DNA of 64,000 nt from Sulfuriroseicoccus oceanibius (GCF_010681825.2 NZ_CP066776.1:2914001-2978000); one strand, 5' to 3'; positions 29,409-40,327 are shown, numbered from the stretch's first letter. Notes: generated from the sequence alone by a model not told the origin. Numbers and translations: made by a program.

Positions 29409-30563
29409 TTAGCCCCAGACATCCTTCACAAGATTCTTCATCGTGAAGTGATTCTCATCCTGCAGCCTCCCCCGTTTATCAGGAACGCGTATCCGACTCG
29501 CCAAAGTCTTTCTCTTGTCAGAGAAGCTCCCCGCGTAGCGCCGGAAGGCATCCTCCACAAAGCCCCGCGTTCCAATAACCAAGCTGTCGCTGAAATACCG
29601 CGTCCTCCGCATCAAATGACGCGTAAGCGCTGAATCGTTGGTGGAACCCTGTCGATCACCAACACGAGCTTCACGTGCGATTACAAAAGCCAACGCCTCC
29701 CGGTAGAGCTTACGCGCCGTCCCGTCACCTCGCTCCCAACTGTCCACCGCACAGTGCACAGCCTTGCAGATCCCTCGGCGAGCCCGGCGACTCCCACCAG
29801 CCTCAGCTTCCGCCCAGCCGCACCATCGATAATTCACGGGATCATCCACAAGCCTGGCCCTCACTGGGTTCAGATCAATATACAGAGCCACACTACGCAT
29901 CGCCGCATCACTGCCAATCAACACACTCTTGAACCGCTCCATCCAAAGCGTGCCTTTGCGTTCATGCCTACGATTGTACCAACGGGTAAACCGGACCTTC
30001 ACCTCATTCACAAAGCGTGACACATCGCACATTCGCGCCAGCAATCGCTCGATAATCTCTTTTCTCGCCTTCTCCTCTCCCCGCTTGCGCAGCGTCTGCA
30101 GCTGGTTCTCTAGGATCTGCACCGCATCGAGCGAGTACAAACACGAGATATGCTTCAGCAGCAATTTTTCTCCGCCAGGTTGCCTGAACTTCTCCAACGT
30201 CTTCTCCGCATCCGGCACCACGGCCAACACGTGGAAATGGTTTCCCATCACCGCGTACGTCACCACCTTCACCATCGAAAAGCGCGCCATCTTCCAGATC
30301 AGCTTTCTCAGAGCCTCCTTTTCCACATCATCGAAGAACACCTCGCCCCCCACGGTGCGACTCATCACGTGGTAACAAGCATCACGCCCCTTCTCCCCGA
30401 GAATCCGCTTTCGTTTGCGCTGCATACTCACCACTTTTCCGTCCGGTCCCTCGCGCAGATCCCACCATCCTGCGCCAACTTTCGCCGCGGTCTTTGCCTC
30501 GATACCAACCAACGCCCTACGCAAATCATCGCCCATTCCACGGGCCTTCGCTGTCGTTCTCAT
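29409..30563 (-). CDS. REP-associated tyrosine transposase (RAYT, Y1_Tnp family)
   Basis: The HUH single-strand nuclease core is visible: CYHVMSRTVGGEVFF, then the HxH motif in GNHFHVLAVV, and the conserved RFTRWYNRRHERKGTLWMERF carrying the likely catalytic tyrosine. SVALYIDLNPVRARLV follows. Proteins of this family nick REP hairpins. The C-terminal 130 residues, including a basic DKRKTLASRIRVPDKRG stretch, extend past the core. The start is uncertain: the frame stays open to 30617, inside the right palindrome, and M at 30563 is only one option. Inverted REP-like palindromes lie on both sides. Confidence 0.85.
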   Translation of the reverse strand: MRTTAKARGMGDDLRRALVGIEAKTAAKVGAGWWDLREGPDGKVVSMQRKRKRILGEKGRDACYHVMSRTVGGEVFFDDVEKEALRKLIWKMARFSMVKVVTYAVMGNHFHVLAVVPDAEKTLEKFRQPGGEKLLLKHISCLYSLDAVQILENQLQTLRKRGEEKARKEIIERLLARMCDVSRFVNEVKVRFTRWYNRRHERKGTLWMERFKSVLIGSDAAMRSVALYIDLNPVRARLVDDPVNYRWCGWAEAEAGGSRRARRGICKAVHCAVDSWERGDGTARKLYREALAFVIAREARVGDRQGSTNDSALTRHLMRRTRYFSDSLVIGTRGFVEDAFRRYAGSFSDKRKTLASRIRVPDKRGRLQDENHFTMKNLVKDVWG

Positions 30564-30711
30564 ACCAATGATTACGTCGCGAAATGGTGCGCGGCCGCAT
30601 TTGATGGCTGGCATCAAATTGTAGCTTCCTTTGCCTGATGGGTGTTAGCGGGCGCTTGAAAAGCGCAACATGGAGCAAGGCGAGGCATCTGATTTTGGCT
30701 GCGCCTCGTAG

Positions 30712-32970
<2,259 letters not shown>

Positions 32971-33048
32971 TCCCACCTCTCAAAGCACGTGCCGGCACGC
33001 CAACGACAGCCGACGCGTGCTTCCCATATACCCCACCCCTTGCCTCCC

Positions 33049-33573
33049 ATGAAAAAGGCCATCCTTCTCATCGATCTCCAAATGGACTACTTCCCTGGAG
33101 GTTTGTTCCCGTTATGGAATGCAGACCCATGCCTCGATGCGGTCAAACACGCCATCGATCTCGCAAAACAACGCGAAGTCGAGATCATCCACATCCAACA
33201 CATCGCGAATCCGGAGGCTGGCATCGCCCCGTTCTTCAACAAAGGTACCGACGGCGCAGCCATCCACCCAGATGTACTCGCCGCCGCACCGGAAGCTCCG
33301 GTAGTGATCAAAGAATACGCTGACTCGTTTCATGAAACCGGTCTCGAGCAACTACTCACCGACCTCGGAGTCGGGGAGCTCTTCATCTGCGGAATGATGA
33401 CCCAAAACTGCGTCACCCACACTGCAATCTCGAAAGCAGCCGAGAAATACAAAGTCACTATTCTGCCCGACTGCTGCACCTCGGTCAGCGAGCCAATCCA
33501 CCTGATCGGCCTCCACGCTGTCTCCACCCGCGTCCCGCTCATTCCCGCCGATCAAGCACTCGGCAGTCAATAA
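33049..33573 (+). CDS. Isochorismatase-family cysteine hydrolase (nicotinamidase-like)
   Basis: A 174-aa soluble hydrolase of the isochorismatase fold. The catalytic set is visible: Asp9 in LIDLQMDYF, Lys in VVIKEYADSF, and Cys in GMMTQNCVTHT. The substrate cannot be predicted within the family (isochorismate, nicotinamide, other amides). The start is the ATG at 33049; earlier codons in the frame look like leader. It is 38 bp ahead of the royal-jelly-like gene and may share its transcript. Confidence 0.88.
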   Translation: MKKAILLIDLQMDYFPGGLFPLWNADPCLDAVKHAIDLAKQREVEIIHIQHIANPEAGIAPFFNKGTDGAAIHPDVLAAAPEAPVVIKEYADSFHETGLEQLLTDLGVGELFICGMMTQNCVTHTAISKAAEKYKVTILPDCCTSVSEPIHLIGLHAVSTRVPLIPADQALGSQ

Positions 33574-33611
33574 ACTGCGCACCATTTCCAACTGCTCCCC
33601 CATTCTCCGCA

Positions 33612-34679
33612 ATGAAACATCCACTCACCGTGTTGCTGGCTGGCGCTCTGATCGCCTGCCCGCCAGCCCATGCTCAGAAGGACGGCCAGCCGCCGCTCAA
33701 AGTCGAAGCCTCATCGGCCAAACAATGGACCGGAGTCGCGATTAGCTCCGACGGACGGCTATTCGTGAACTATCCGTATTGGTCCGATAACGTTCCCGTC
33801 AGCGTAGCGGAGATCAAAGACGGCAAAGCAGTTCCCTACCCGTCGCCCGAGTGGAACGACCGCACCAGCGACGCGCATTTCAACGCGGTGCAATCCGTAG
33901 TCATCGATGCCAAAGACCGCCTTTGGGTCCTCGATACCAACAACCCGCAATTCAAAGGCGTACAGAAGCAGGGCCCCGTGCTCTACCAAATCGACCTCAA
34001 AACCAACCAAAAGGTCAAAGCCTACCCATTCCCGGAAGGAGTCTACCGCCCCAACTCCTACTTCAATGATGTGCGCATCGACACCGAATCCAACGTCGCC
34101 TACCTCACCGATTCCGGTAACGGTGCGTTGATCGTGCTCGATCTCAAATCCGGCGAATCACGCCGCCTGCTCGAAGGACATCCGTCGGTGAAAAGCGAAC
34201 TCGACCAGCTCGTGTGCGACGGCGTCGTCTGGAAAAACAGCGTGGACGCCGACGGCATCGCCCTGACTCCTGACCGGCAGTATATCTACTTCATCGCCCT
34301 CACCAGCCACACGCTCTACCGGGTTGAAACCGCAGCTCTCACAAATCCCGAGCTCTCCCCAGACGAGCTGGCAGAGCAGGTCGAACAGGTCGCCAAGGTC
34401 CCAGCCACCGACGGGATGATGTTCGATTCCACTGGCAACCTCTGGCTCGGAGGCCTCGAAACCAACAGCATCAACCAACTCCACCCCGACCACAAAGTCA
34501 GCGAAGTCCTGCAGGCGCCGAGCATCCGCTGGGCCGACTCATTCGCCATCGGCCGCGATGGACGGATCTACTTCACCACCTCACAGATCCACATTCCAGA
34601 GGACAAGCGCCAGCAATACCAAGTGCTCTCGTTCACCCCCGCTGATCCTGCGGACACCACCGCTCCACCAGAACCCTAA
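33612..34679 (+). CDS. Secreted major royal jelly protein/yellow-family beta-propeller
   Basis: A 355-aa exported protein with a clear signal peptide (LTVLLAGALIACPPAHA then Q). The body matches the MRJP/yellow six-bladed propeller: WTGVAISSDGRLFVNYPYW, AVQSVVIDAKDRLWVLDTNN, SYFNDVRIDTESNVAYLTDSG, DADGIALTPDRQYIYFIAL and GNLWLGGLETNSI. Bacterial members are often annotated as L-dopachrome tautomerase-related or SMP-30-like; their reactions are mostly unknown. It is 12 bp from the following SDR gene, so the two are very likely co-transcribed. Confidence 0.88.
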   Translation: MKHPLTVLLAGALIACPPAHAQKDGQPPLKVEASSAKQWTGVAISSDGRLFVNYPYWSDNVPVSVAEIKDGKAVPYPSPEWNDRTSDAHFNAVQSVVIDAKDRLWVLDTNNPQFKGVQKQGPVLYQIDLKTNQKVKAYPFPEGVYRPNSYFNDVRIDTESNVAYLTDSGNGALIVLDLKSGESRRLLEGHPSVKSELDQLVCDGVVWKNSVDADGIALTPDRQYIYFIALTSHTLYRVETAALTNPELSPDELAEQVEQVAKVPATDGMMFDSTGNLWLGGLETNSINQLHPDHKVSEVLQAPSIRWADSFAIGRDGRIYFTTSQIHIPEDKRQQYQVLSFTPADPADTTAPPEP

Positions 34680-34691
34680 CCTCACCCGCTA

Positions 34692-35438
34692 ATGAGCAAT
34701 CAAACCATTCTCATCACCGGAGGCAACGCCGGCATCGGTCTTGCAACCGCCAAGCTCTTCGCCTCCAATGGATACAATGTCGCGATCATAGGGCGTCGCG
34801 CGGAGCAAAATGAATCCGCGGCCGTTGCTATCAAGGAGATCGGCGCAAGCTGCCTTCCCCTCACAGGCGATGTCACCGACGAAACATTCATCCGCGATGC
34901 CGTGGCTCGGACCAAAAGCGAATTCGGCGGCCTGCACCATGTGTTCAACAACGCGGGCGTCGAACAGGTTCCATCGCCACTCCCCGACCAAACGATCGAC
35001 GACTACCGCAAGATCATAGATGTCAACGTGATGGGCGTGTGGCTGGTGATGCGCGAGACCATTCCAACCATCATCGAATCCGGAGGGGGCTGCGTGGTGA
35101 ACACATCATCCGTCGCGGGACTCATCGGCATGGTTCAAATCCCACTCTACATTGCCGCCAAGCACGCCGTGATCGGCCTCACCAAAGCCGTCGCGCTTGA
35201 ATACGCGCAACAAGGCGTGCGCATCAATGCCGTCTGCCCCGGTGCCGTGCAAACCGATCTCTACGATCGCTTCACCGGCAAAAACGCGGAGATGGAACAA
35301 GCCATCGAAGCCATGCACCCCATGGGCCGCAGCGGCACACCTGAGGAAGTCGCCTCCGCCGTGCTCTACCTCTGCCGCGACGCCACCTGGACCACCGGCC
35401 AAAGCATCGTCATGGACGGCGGGTTCACCGCGCAATAG
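34692..35438 (+). CDS. SDR-family oxidoreductase
   Basis: A 248-aa classical short-chain dehydrogenase. It has the cofactor motif TGGNAGIG at residues 8-15, an NNAG at about 83-86, the Ser of NTSSVAG and the catalytic YxxxK in YIAAKHAV. The PG motif [13 protein letters not shown] and the C-terminal [11 protein letters not shown] complete the fold. It reduces or oxidises a carbonyl or hydroxyl substrate with NAD(P)(H); the substrate is not predictable. It is the last gene of the isochorismatase/MRJP/SDR unit. Confidence 0.93.
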   Translation: MSNQTILITGGNAGIGLATAKLFASNGYNVAIIGRRAEQNESAAVAIKEIGASCLPLTGDVTDETFIRDAVARTKSEFGGLHHVFNNAGVEQVPSPLPDQTIDDYRKIIDVNVMGVWLVMRETIPTIIESGGGCVVNTSSVAGLIGMVQIPLYIAAKHAVIGLTKAVALEYAQQGVRINAVCPGAVQTDLYDRFTGKNAEMEQAIEAMHPMGRSGTPEEVASAVLYLCRDATWTTGQSIVMDGGFTAQ

Positions 35439-35580
35439 CGCCAGCACATCGCCTCGAGCACCGGGCAAGGCTCACTGATGCATGGTGGGCTCCCGGTGGC
35501 TCCAGCGCATAAATGGGAGCAAAAATCCTCTTGTTGAGAACTCGCTAGCCCCCCTAAGCTCCGCGCGATATCCGTGCCTC

Positions 35581-35598
35581 GTTAACCATTTGGTTAAC
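35581..35598. promoter_or_regulatory. Palindrome GTTAACCA-TT-TGGTTAAC, possible operator
   Basis: Two perfect 8-bp arms with a 2-bp centre lie 36 bp upstream of the next ATG, where a repressor or activator could bind. No other copy was noticed in the window. Confidence 0.45.
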
Positions 35599-35634
35599 CA
35601 GTGCAAGAGAGCTCAACAAACGATCTTCGCCCCT

Positions 35635-36159
35635 ATGAAATACCCCACCCTGATCCTTCTTTCTTTGCACCTTGGCTTCAGCGCATACGCTGACGATGCA
35701 CTCTCCGCCTGTGTCGCGGAAGTTGAGCAAAAGTTCGTCGACATCGACCAAACCATCACCAACTACTTCAACCAGAGCGACGCCACAGCCGAGCCGCTCC
35801 CAGCCAGTGAGGTGATCGTCCGCCAAGTGTGCATGGAAGGGATCGAAGAAAATACCCAAAAGGTCAACAGTCTGAGCGCAGACGACAAGGTCAAGAGGGC
35901 CGCCAGAAAAGAGACCAAACGCATCAAAAATGCACTGGTTCACCAGCACCAAGCCGAACTTACCCAAATCGCGCTCGACATTCTCCAGCGCAAAATCAGT
36001 GAATCGCTCAAGAGGGGCAGCGAGCTGATTGTTAAAAAGGCCCGCTCCGAGGACCACACCTTAAAGGGCTTCGACGGTGAATGGCTTCAAGAAGCCATCA
36101 CCACCTACCGCATCTCAAAGCGCCGCCTGGATGCGATTGAAAGCGCTGCCGCAGAGTAA
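35635..36159 (+). CDS. Exported hypothetical protein, helical
   Basis: A 174-aa protein with a signal peptide (MKYPTLILLSLHLGFSAYA). The mature part is almost wholly helical and charged (ADDKVKRAARKETKRIKNAL, then QIALDILQRKISESLKRGSEL), with two cysteines at about 27 and 80. I do not recognise a family. I chose the start at 35635 because it gives the signal peptide and lies just after a palindrome; the frame is open upstream to 35482. Confidence 0.7.
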   Translation: MKYPTLILLSLHLGFSAYADDALSACVAEVEQKFVDIDQTITNYFNQSDATAEPLPASEVIVRQVCMEGIEENTQKVNSLSADDKVKRAARKETKRIKNALVHQHQAELTQIALDILQRKISESLKRGSELIVKKARSEDHTLKGFDGEWLQEAITTYRISKRRLDAIESAAAE

Positions 36160-36225
36160 TCGGAGCGGCTTTATCCTCCGCACGCCAGCTTCCCGGCAGG
36201 GTTTCTCTCCCCCATCCCCCGAGCG

Positions 36226-36441
36226 ATGTACTATTTCGTAACCGCCACCTGGCTTGTCGTAACCACCGTCAGCTACGTTCAGGGCAACCGTAAGTTCCCC
36301 ATGGTGCTTGCGGTTCTTGGAGTATTGCTTCAGCTGGGAATCTGGATGCTGGGCATCGGCTACATCGGAATGGTTGGTTTGGCGATCCTTGCAATCGCCG
36401 GAATGTTCTCCGTACCTGAGATCTTTTTCCCGGGGCGTTGA
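36226..36441 (+). CDS. Small membrane protein, 71 aa
   Basis: Almost the whole protein is hydrophobic: segments at about 3-19 and 25-62 form two or three transmembrane helices with a short polar loop QGNRKFP. The ending PEIFFPGR is polar. No family recognised. It lies 27 bp before the next gene, which also encodes a membrane protein, suggesting one transcript. Confidence 0.65.
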   Translation: MYYFVTATWLVVTTVSYVQGNRKFPMVLAVLGVLLQLGIWMLGIGYIGMVGLAILAIAGMFSVPEIFFPGR

Positions 36442-36468
36442 TGACTTGTCTGCTAGAGTCACTGCCGA

Positions 36469-37155
36469 ATGGTCAATATCCAGACATGGCATAGGATTTG
36501 CCTTAGCGCTTACTTGATTTTTCCAAGTATCCTCGCCGTATGGATGCTTCCGAAAGACTCGCCTTGGCAGCTAGCCGCGATCATCGGGATAGGATGGGGA
36601 CTCTTCATCGCGGTGACCGGCGCCGTCATCGGAGTCATTTTCACCTTTGGCAAACTGCGCTTCGGCTGCCCCCGCTGTCATGCTCCGAGTTTGGCAACTG
36701 GAGGCGGCCGAACCATGGGCCTGCAGTGCCCACGTTGTGGCATTTTAGAACTCCAGCCAGGGCGACTTTCCGGGCTATACGTTCAGCCCAAGAAAAGACC
36801 ATCACAGCTTGCGGAGAAGCTCCGGCTAGCACCGATCTCACCGCTGCTAGCTCCGATGCGGCATTGGTTCGCCTTCTCCATCATCTTCTCCCCCGTCGTA
36901 GCATCAGTGATCGCTGCGTCGGTGATTCACAGGTTCAGTTTCATTTACCTCCTAATCCCAGGCTTCTGGTGCTATGCCGTCGGCGGCTTCATCATTGCAG
37001 CGATCGCTAGCGGCCAAATCAGCGACAATCAGGGCACCGCCACTCGAACGCAGTCGCCGCTTCGCTTTTGGAGCAAAGTGGGACTGTGGAGCCTGTTCTA
37101 TCTTTTTGCGGCAGCATCTCCCATCGGCATCGCCCTGCAAGAAAGCGCCAAATAG
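36469..37155 (+). CDS. Membrane protein with a cytoplasmic zinc-ribbon-like loop
   Basis: A 228-aa protein with about four transmembrane segments (near 12-26, 33-60, 132-152 and 155-180, with another near 205-222). Between the second and third is a CPRC-(about 19 residues)-CPRC pair, in FGCPRCHAPSL and LQCPRCGILEL, a typical four-cysteine zinc ribbon. Function unknown. The start at 36469 (ATG) is the first in frame and is followed by a hydrophobic stretch. Confidence 0.7.
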   Translation: MVNIQTWHRICLSAYLIFPSILAVWMLPKDSPWQLAAIIGIGWGLFIAVTGAVIGVIFTFGKLRFGCPRCHAPSLATGGGRTMGLQCPRCGILELQPGRLSGLYVQPKKRPSQLAEKLRLAPISPLLAPMRHWFAFSIIFSPVVASVIAASVIHRFSFIYLLIPGFWCYAVGGFIIAAIASGQISDNQGTATRTQSPLRFWSKVGLWSLFYLFAAASPIGIALQESAK

Positions 37156-37899
37156 CCATTCAGCAAGGATCCACAACGAGACTGCCAACGACTTGCCAAC
37201 GTTTCCTGCCCTCGACTTTCCAGCACCCTCTCAGGGTGCGCGATCGGGGCGTCCATCAACCCACAGGGCTGAAGCCCTGTGCTTTGGTCCAACCTCCTTT
37301 CAGGAGGGATGCTGGAAGGACAGCGCTGCAGCCTGATGATTGGCCGCACCAACGCATTCTTCGGGATGAATGATTGTTGCGACGCGATGCCGATAAATGA
37401 AAAGCGATGTCCACGCCTTAGCCGACGCTGCCGCTTCCGCATCGACAGAAAATCCACCAGGCAACTCGATGCGGGCCATACCTTCCCTGAAAGGGAAATG
37501 GAACCCAGCCCAGGGTGACGGGAGCCTCAGGCGACCACACCCTGGGGAATCGCACCGCACCAGCCAACCGGCCGAGCGGGCGTCGCCACCGAAGCGGACT
37601 GCCTACCCGATGGCCGCCTCCTGCCATCATCGGACACCTTAATGTCGTGCAGCGCGGCTGCGTCAATCAGGACACGTTTTGTTCAATTCGACCTGAAGCA
37701 AAGCGCGTTGATCACCACCACCGGCTCCGCCTGCAATCGAAAGCAGTGATTCTCACTGCACTCCCAAACGCCATCGCTTCATCGGCCGGTAATCTGCAAA
37801 GTCCCACGCAAAAAGATCAGATTACCGAGTCGCCTACCTTTTCGTGGCTTCTCGTGTTTCTTGCGGCCCATCCGTCAGGACACGTTCGTCCTGCCTTCC
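37156..37899. repeat. Gene-free region with a GC-rich dispersed intergenic repeat
   Basis: No gene is visible. It contains the hairpin-like phrase cagggctgaagccctg near 37263-37278. At about 37485-37640 it holds a 150-bp repeat (cagcccagggtg, then ggagcctcaggcgaccac, then accctgg) whose close relatives lie at 55430-55585 and 55790-55920. The remainder, up to the dehydrogenase stop, shows nothing definite. Confidence 0.65.
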
Positions 37900-38829
37900 C
37901 TACCCTCGGGCGACTTGGCGGAGCATGTCTTTGAGCGCTTTGGCGGAGGCTAGCAACGCTTGCTTTTCCTTCGGCCACAAATCGATCTCAAGATGCTTCT
38001 CCACCCCGTGTCGTCCTACAATAGTCGGTACACTCAGGCAGACATCGCGCAGACCGTAGGCTCCCTGTTGGAGACTCGAGACGGGCAACAACTGCTTCTT
38101 ATCGAGCGCGATGGCGTGAACAGTTTCGGCAATCGATGCCCCGACCGCCCATCCGGCCCCGCCCTTGCGCGAGATCACTTCGGCTCCGCTCTTCTTGGTA
38201 CGTTCAAAAACCTGGCGCTGGTAATTGGCGTCGCACCCATTCACTCCGGCAAGCGGCAAGCCGCCCACAGTAGCAGACGACCACACCGGCAACATACTGT
38301 CGCCGTGCTCGCCGAGAATCAGCGCCTTCACCTGGGTCGGAGCCAGCTCAAGGTCGTTGGCGATCAGCGAGCGGAAACGTGCCGTGTCGAGCATCGTGCC
38401 CAGTCCGATCACCTGTTGCCATGGCAAACCGAGATAGCTCACCGCGAGATGCGTCAGAATATCCACCGGGTTCGAGACGACGAACACAATCGCGTCGTCC
38501 TTCATTCCCGCCGACTTGATGCTGTGGAGGATCTGGGAAAACAACCCCACGTTCCGGTTGATCAAATCGAGTCGTGATTCGTCCGGCTTGCGGCGCAGAC
38601 CTGCGGTGATGATGAACACATCCGAGTCCGCGGCACGGGCATAGTCGCCGGCATAGATGCGCTGGTCTGACAAGCACGAGGCCCCGTGGAGCAAATCGAG
38701 CGCCTCGCCCTCGGCGAGCGCTTCATTGGCATCGAGAATCTGGATCTCGGAGACGATGCCGGCGCACTGGAGGCAGATCGCCGCATTCGACCCGACGCGG
38801 CCACCGCCGCCGATGATGGAAACTTTCAT
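37900..38829 (-). CDS. Malate/L-lactate-type dehydrogenase of the BMC locus
   Basis: A 309-aa NAD-dependent LDH/MDH-family enzyme. The Rossmann motif GGGGRVGSNAA (residues 7-17) is followed by Asp33 (ILDAN), which indicates NAD preference. The active-site His175 (LGEHGDSML) and Arg151 (DTARFR) are present. The discriminator position in AGLRRKPDESR is Arg80, as in malate dehydrogenases, where lactate dehydrogenases carry Gln. So malate/oxaloacetate, or another substrate, is more likely than lactate. It is the last gene of the BMC operon, 69 bp after the aldolase. A role in recycling NADH made by the aldehyde dehydrogenase is inference. Confidence 0.88.
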   Translation of the reverse strand: MKVSIIGGGGRVGSNAAICLQCAGIVSEIQILDANEALAEGEALDLLHGASCLSDQRIYAGDYARAADSDVFIITAGLRRKPDESRLDLINRNVGLFSQILHSIKSAGMKDDAIVFVVSNPVDILTHLAVSYLGLPWQQVIGLGTMLDTARFRSLIANDLELAPTQVKALILGEHGDSMLPVWSSATVGGLPLAGVNGCDANYQRQVFERTKKSGAEVISRKGGAGWAVGASIAETVHAIALDKKQLLPVSSLQQGAYGLRDVCLSVPTIVGRHGVEKHLEIDLWPKEKQALLASAKALKDMLRQVARG

Positions 38830-38898
38830 GAACTGGTTATTGGGGATTGGTTACTAGGGACTAGTAATTAGGGAGAAGTGCGACGCTGGGGCGTCGGG

Positions 38899-40023
38899 CT
38901 ATTTCTTGGCCGCCATGATCTCGTCGGTGATGCGTTTGACCAACGCCTCGGCATCCGGCACGAAGTCGGCCGAGTCATCGACCATCGCGGGGCTGATTGC
39001 GGTGAACGTACCAGGGCGGAAATCGTCGTGGCACAACTCACATTCCTTCATCCCCTCGCGAGGATCCTCCATCCCGATCGAGCGCCGGATGTCGAAGATA
39101 TCCTGCATCTTGTCGCTCGGGATGCGCTGGAGCTTGCCGCCATTGAGCTGGCTTGCCACCCACACGGTCTGGCAGGCGGTCTCCATATTTTCCAACTTCC
39201 AATAAGCATCCTCCACGTCCGTGCCCCAGGTCATCACGCCGTGGTTAGCGAGCAGGATGGCGGGGTTGTCTTTTCCGATCTCCGCCACCGCCGACGCATT
39301 TTCCGGGCTACCCGGCGTCTGGTACGGCACGAGGCGAATGGGTCCGGTGAAGATTTCGGCTTCCGAGCAAAGGCAGGTCGGCGGTTCGATCCCCGCCACC
39401 GCGTAAGCCGTGGAATACGGAGGGTGTCCGTGGATCACGCTCTTGGCCTTCGGCTGCAACTTCATGATCGCCAGGTGCGTGTTCGCCTCACTGGTTCGCT
39501 TGCGCCAGCCGGCTTTCTGATTCCCGTCGAGATCAACCAGCGCGATGTCATCGGCGACCAATTCCCCCTTCGAGCGCAGGGTCGGCGTGCAGAGCACCAA
39601 GTTGTCCCCGACTCGCACCGTGATGTTACCGCCATTGCCGTCGACCATATTGCGCATCCACATCTTGTGGCCAACGTGCACGATGGCCTCCTTCAACTTC
39701 TGGATCTCCGGAGAATAGAAGAACCGCTGGATCTCCTCGGGCGTCTGAGGGTCCTGCCCGGCAGGCCAGTGATACTCAAAACTCGGGACAATCGGCTCCG
39801 GCGGCACGGTCGGCACGCCGGGTGGCAACGGTGGAAATCGGTCGGCGGCAGATGGGGCGGACTTAATTCCCTGCCCCGATGCGTATGCCGGTGCTTGTTT
39901 GCCCGCTGCGCGGATCGCATCACGCGCCGACGGTGTGAGCACCGCCCCCGCGGGGATGGTGTCGAGGCTCATGCCGCTGCGCAGCATTTGCTGGATGTCT
40001 CGTTCGGTAAATACCTTCTTCAT
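38899..40023 (-). CDS. Class II aldolase, L-fuculose/rhamnulose-phosphate type, BMC-associated
   Basis: It splits L-fuculose-1-phosphate (or L-rhamnulose-1-phosphate) into DHAP and L-lactaldehyde. The zinc ligands are seen as His198 and His200 (IHGHPPYS) and His261 (ANHGVMTWG), with Glu179 in SEANTHL. Compared with the 215-aa E. coli FucA, it has a 100-residue N-terminal extension that begins MKKVFTERDIQQMLRSG and continues with LTPSARDAIR. This resembles the targeting helices of encapsulated enzymes. There is also a 70-residue C-terminal extension with a CELCH motif. I start at the ATG at 40023, two bases after the preceding BMC-P stop. Confidence 0.93.
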   Translation of the reverse strand: MKKVFTERDIQQMLRSGMSLDTIPAGAVLTPSARDAIRAAGKQAPAYASGQGIKSAPSAADRFPPLPPGVPTVPPEPIVPSFEYHWPAGQDPQTPEEIQRFFYSPEIQKLKEAIVHVGHKMWMRNMVDGNGGNITVRVGDNLVLCTPTLRSKGELVADDIALVDLDGNQKAGWRKRTSEANTHLAIMKLQPKAKSVIHGHPPYSTAYAVAGIEPPTCLCSEAEIFTGPIRLVPYQTPGSPENASAVAEIGKDNPAILLANHGVMTWGTDVEDAYWKLENMETACQTVWVASQLNGGKLQRIPSDKMQDIFDIRRSIGMEDPREGMKECELCHDDFRPGTFTAISPAMVDDSADFVPDAEALVKRITDEIMAAKK

Positions 40024-40024
40024 A

Positions 40025-40327
40025 CTAGCTAACAGGCTGGTAATGGATTGAATCAAAAATCGTGACGCTGATAGCGTCGATGGGTGTGGGTCGGTCGAAT
40101 GGCGCGGCGGCTTCCGCTCCCTCGACAAACCCGATAATGTCGCCCTGCCCCGCTCCAACGGCGTCGTACACGACCAGTGTCGGCTGGGCGGTGATGGCAG
40201 GTGCTTGGGTGAGGCAATCGTTGAGCTGCCCGGCGTCCACAGGGTTCACCAACAACCAGCGGCCGCCATCGAGCGACGGTTCCTGGGTGTTCATGACCAC
40301 TCTGCCGATAACGTGTCCGATCCTCAT
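40025..40327 (-). CDS. BMC-P (EutN/CcmL) shell pentamer protein
   Basis: A 100-aa EutN/CcmL-domain protein that caps the vertices of the shell. It starts MRIGHVIGRVVMNTQEPSL, with VVYDAVGAGQGDIIGFVEG in the middle, the signature of the fold, and ends IDAISVTIFDSIHY. It overlaps the upstream BMC-P gene by 4 bp (ATGA), which implies translational coupling. Confidence 0.94.
   Translation of the reverse strand: MRIGHVIGRVVMNTQEPSLDGGRWLLVNPVDAGQLNDCLTQAPAITAQPTLVVYDAVGAGQGDIIGFVEGAEAAAPFDRPTPIDAISVTIFDSIHYQPVS

Larger units (their letters stand above)
29040..30619 (-). mobile_element. RAYT element bounded by inverted REP-like palindromes
   Basis: A 19-bp sequence atttgatgccagccatcaa at 29040-29058 occurs as its exact reverse complement at 30601-30619. 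Each copy can itself fold: ttgatg and catcaa form a 6-bp stem around a 5-base loop. Together they bracket a RAYT-type transposase gene. This is the arrangement expected of a REP/RAYT system, in which the tyrosine transposase acts on REP hairpins. The exact ends are inferred from the palindromes. Confidence 0.7.

Noticed and set aside
38990-39060. CELCH in the aldolase as a c-type cytochrome site
   Set aside because: The protein has no export signal, and haem c attachment occurs outside the cytoplasm; only the motif itself is noted as odd.
39370-39405. tRNA T-arm-like sequence ggcggttcgatccccgcc
   Set aside because: It lies inside the aldolase coding sequence and no acceptor, D or anticodon arm surrounds it.
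38878-40032. Plus-strand open frame over the aldolase
   Set aside because: Antisense of a well-identified class II aldolase; no family features.
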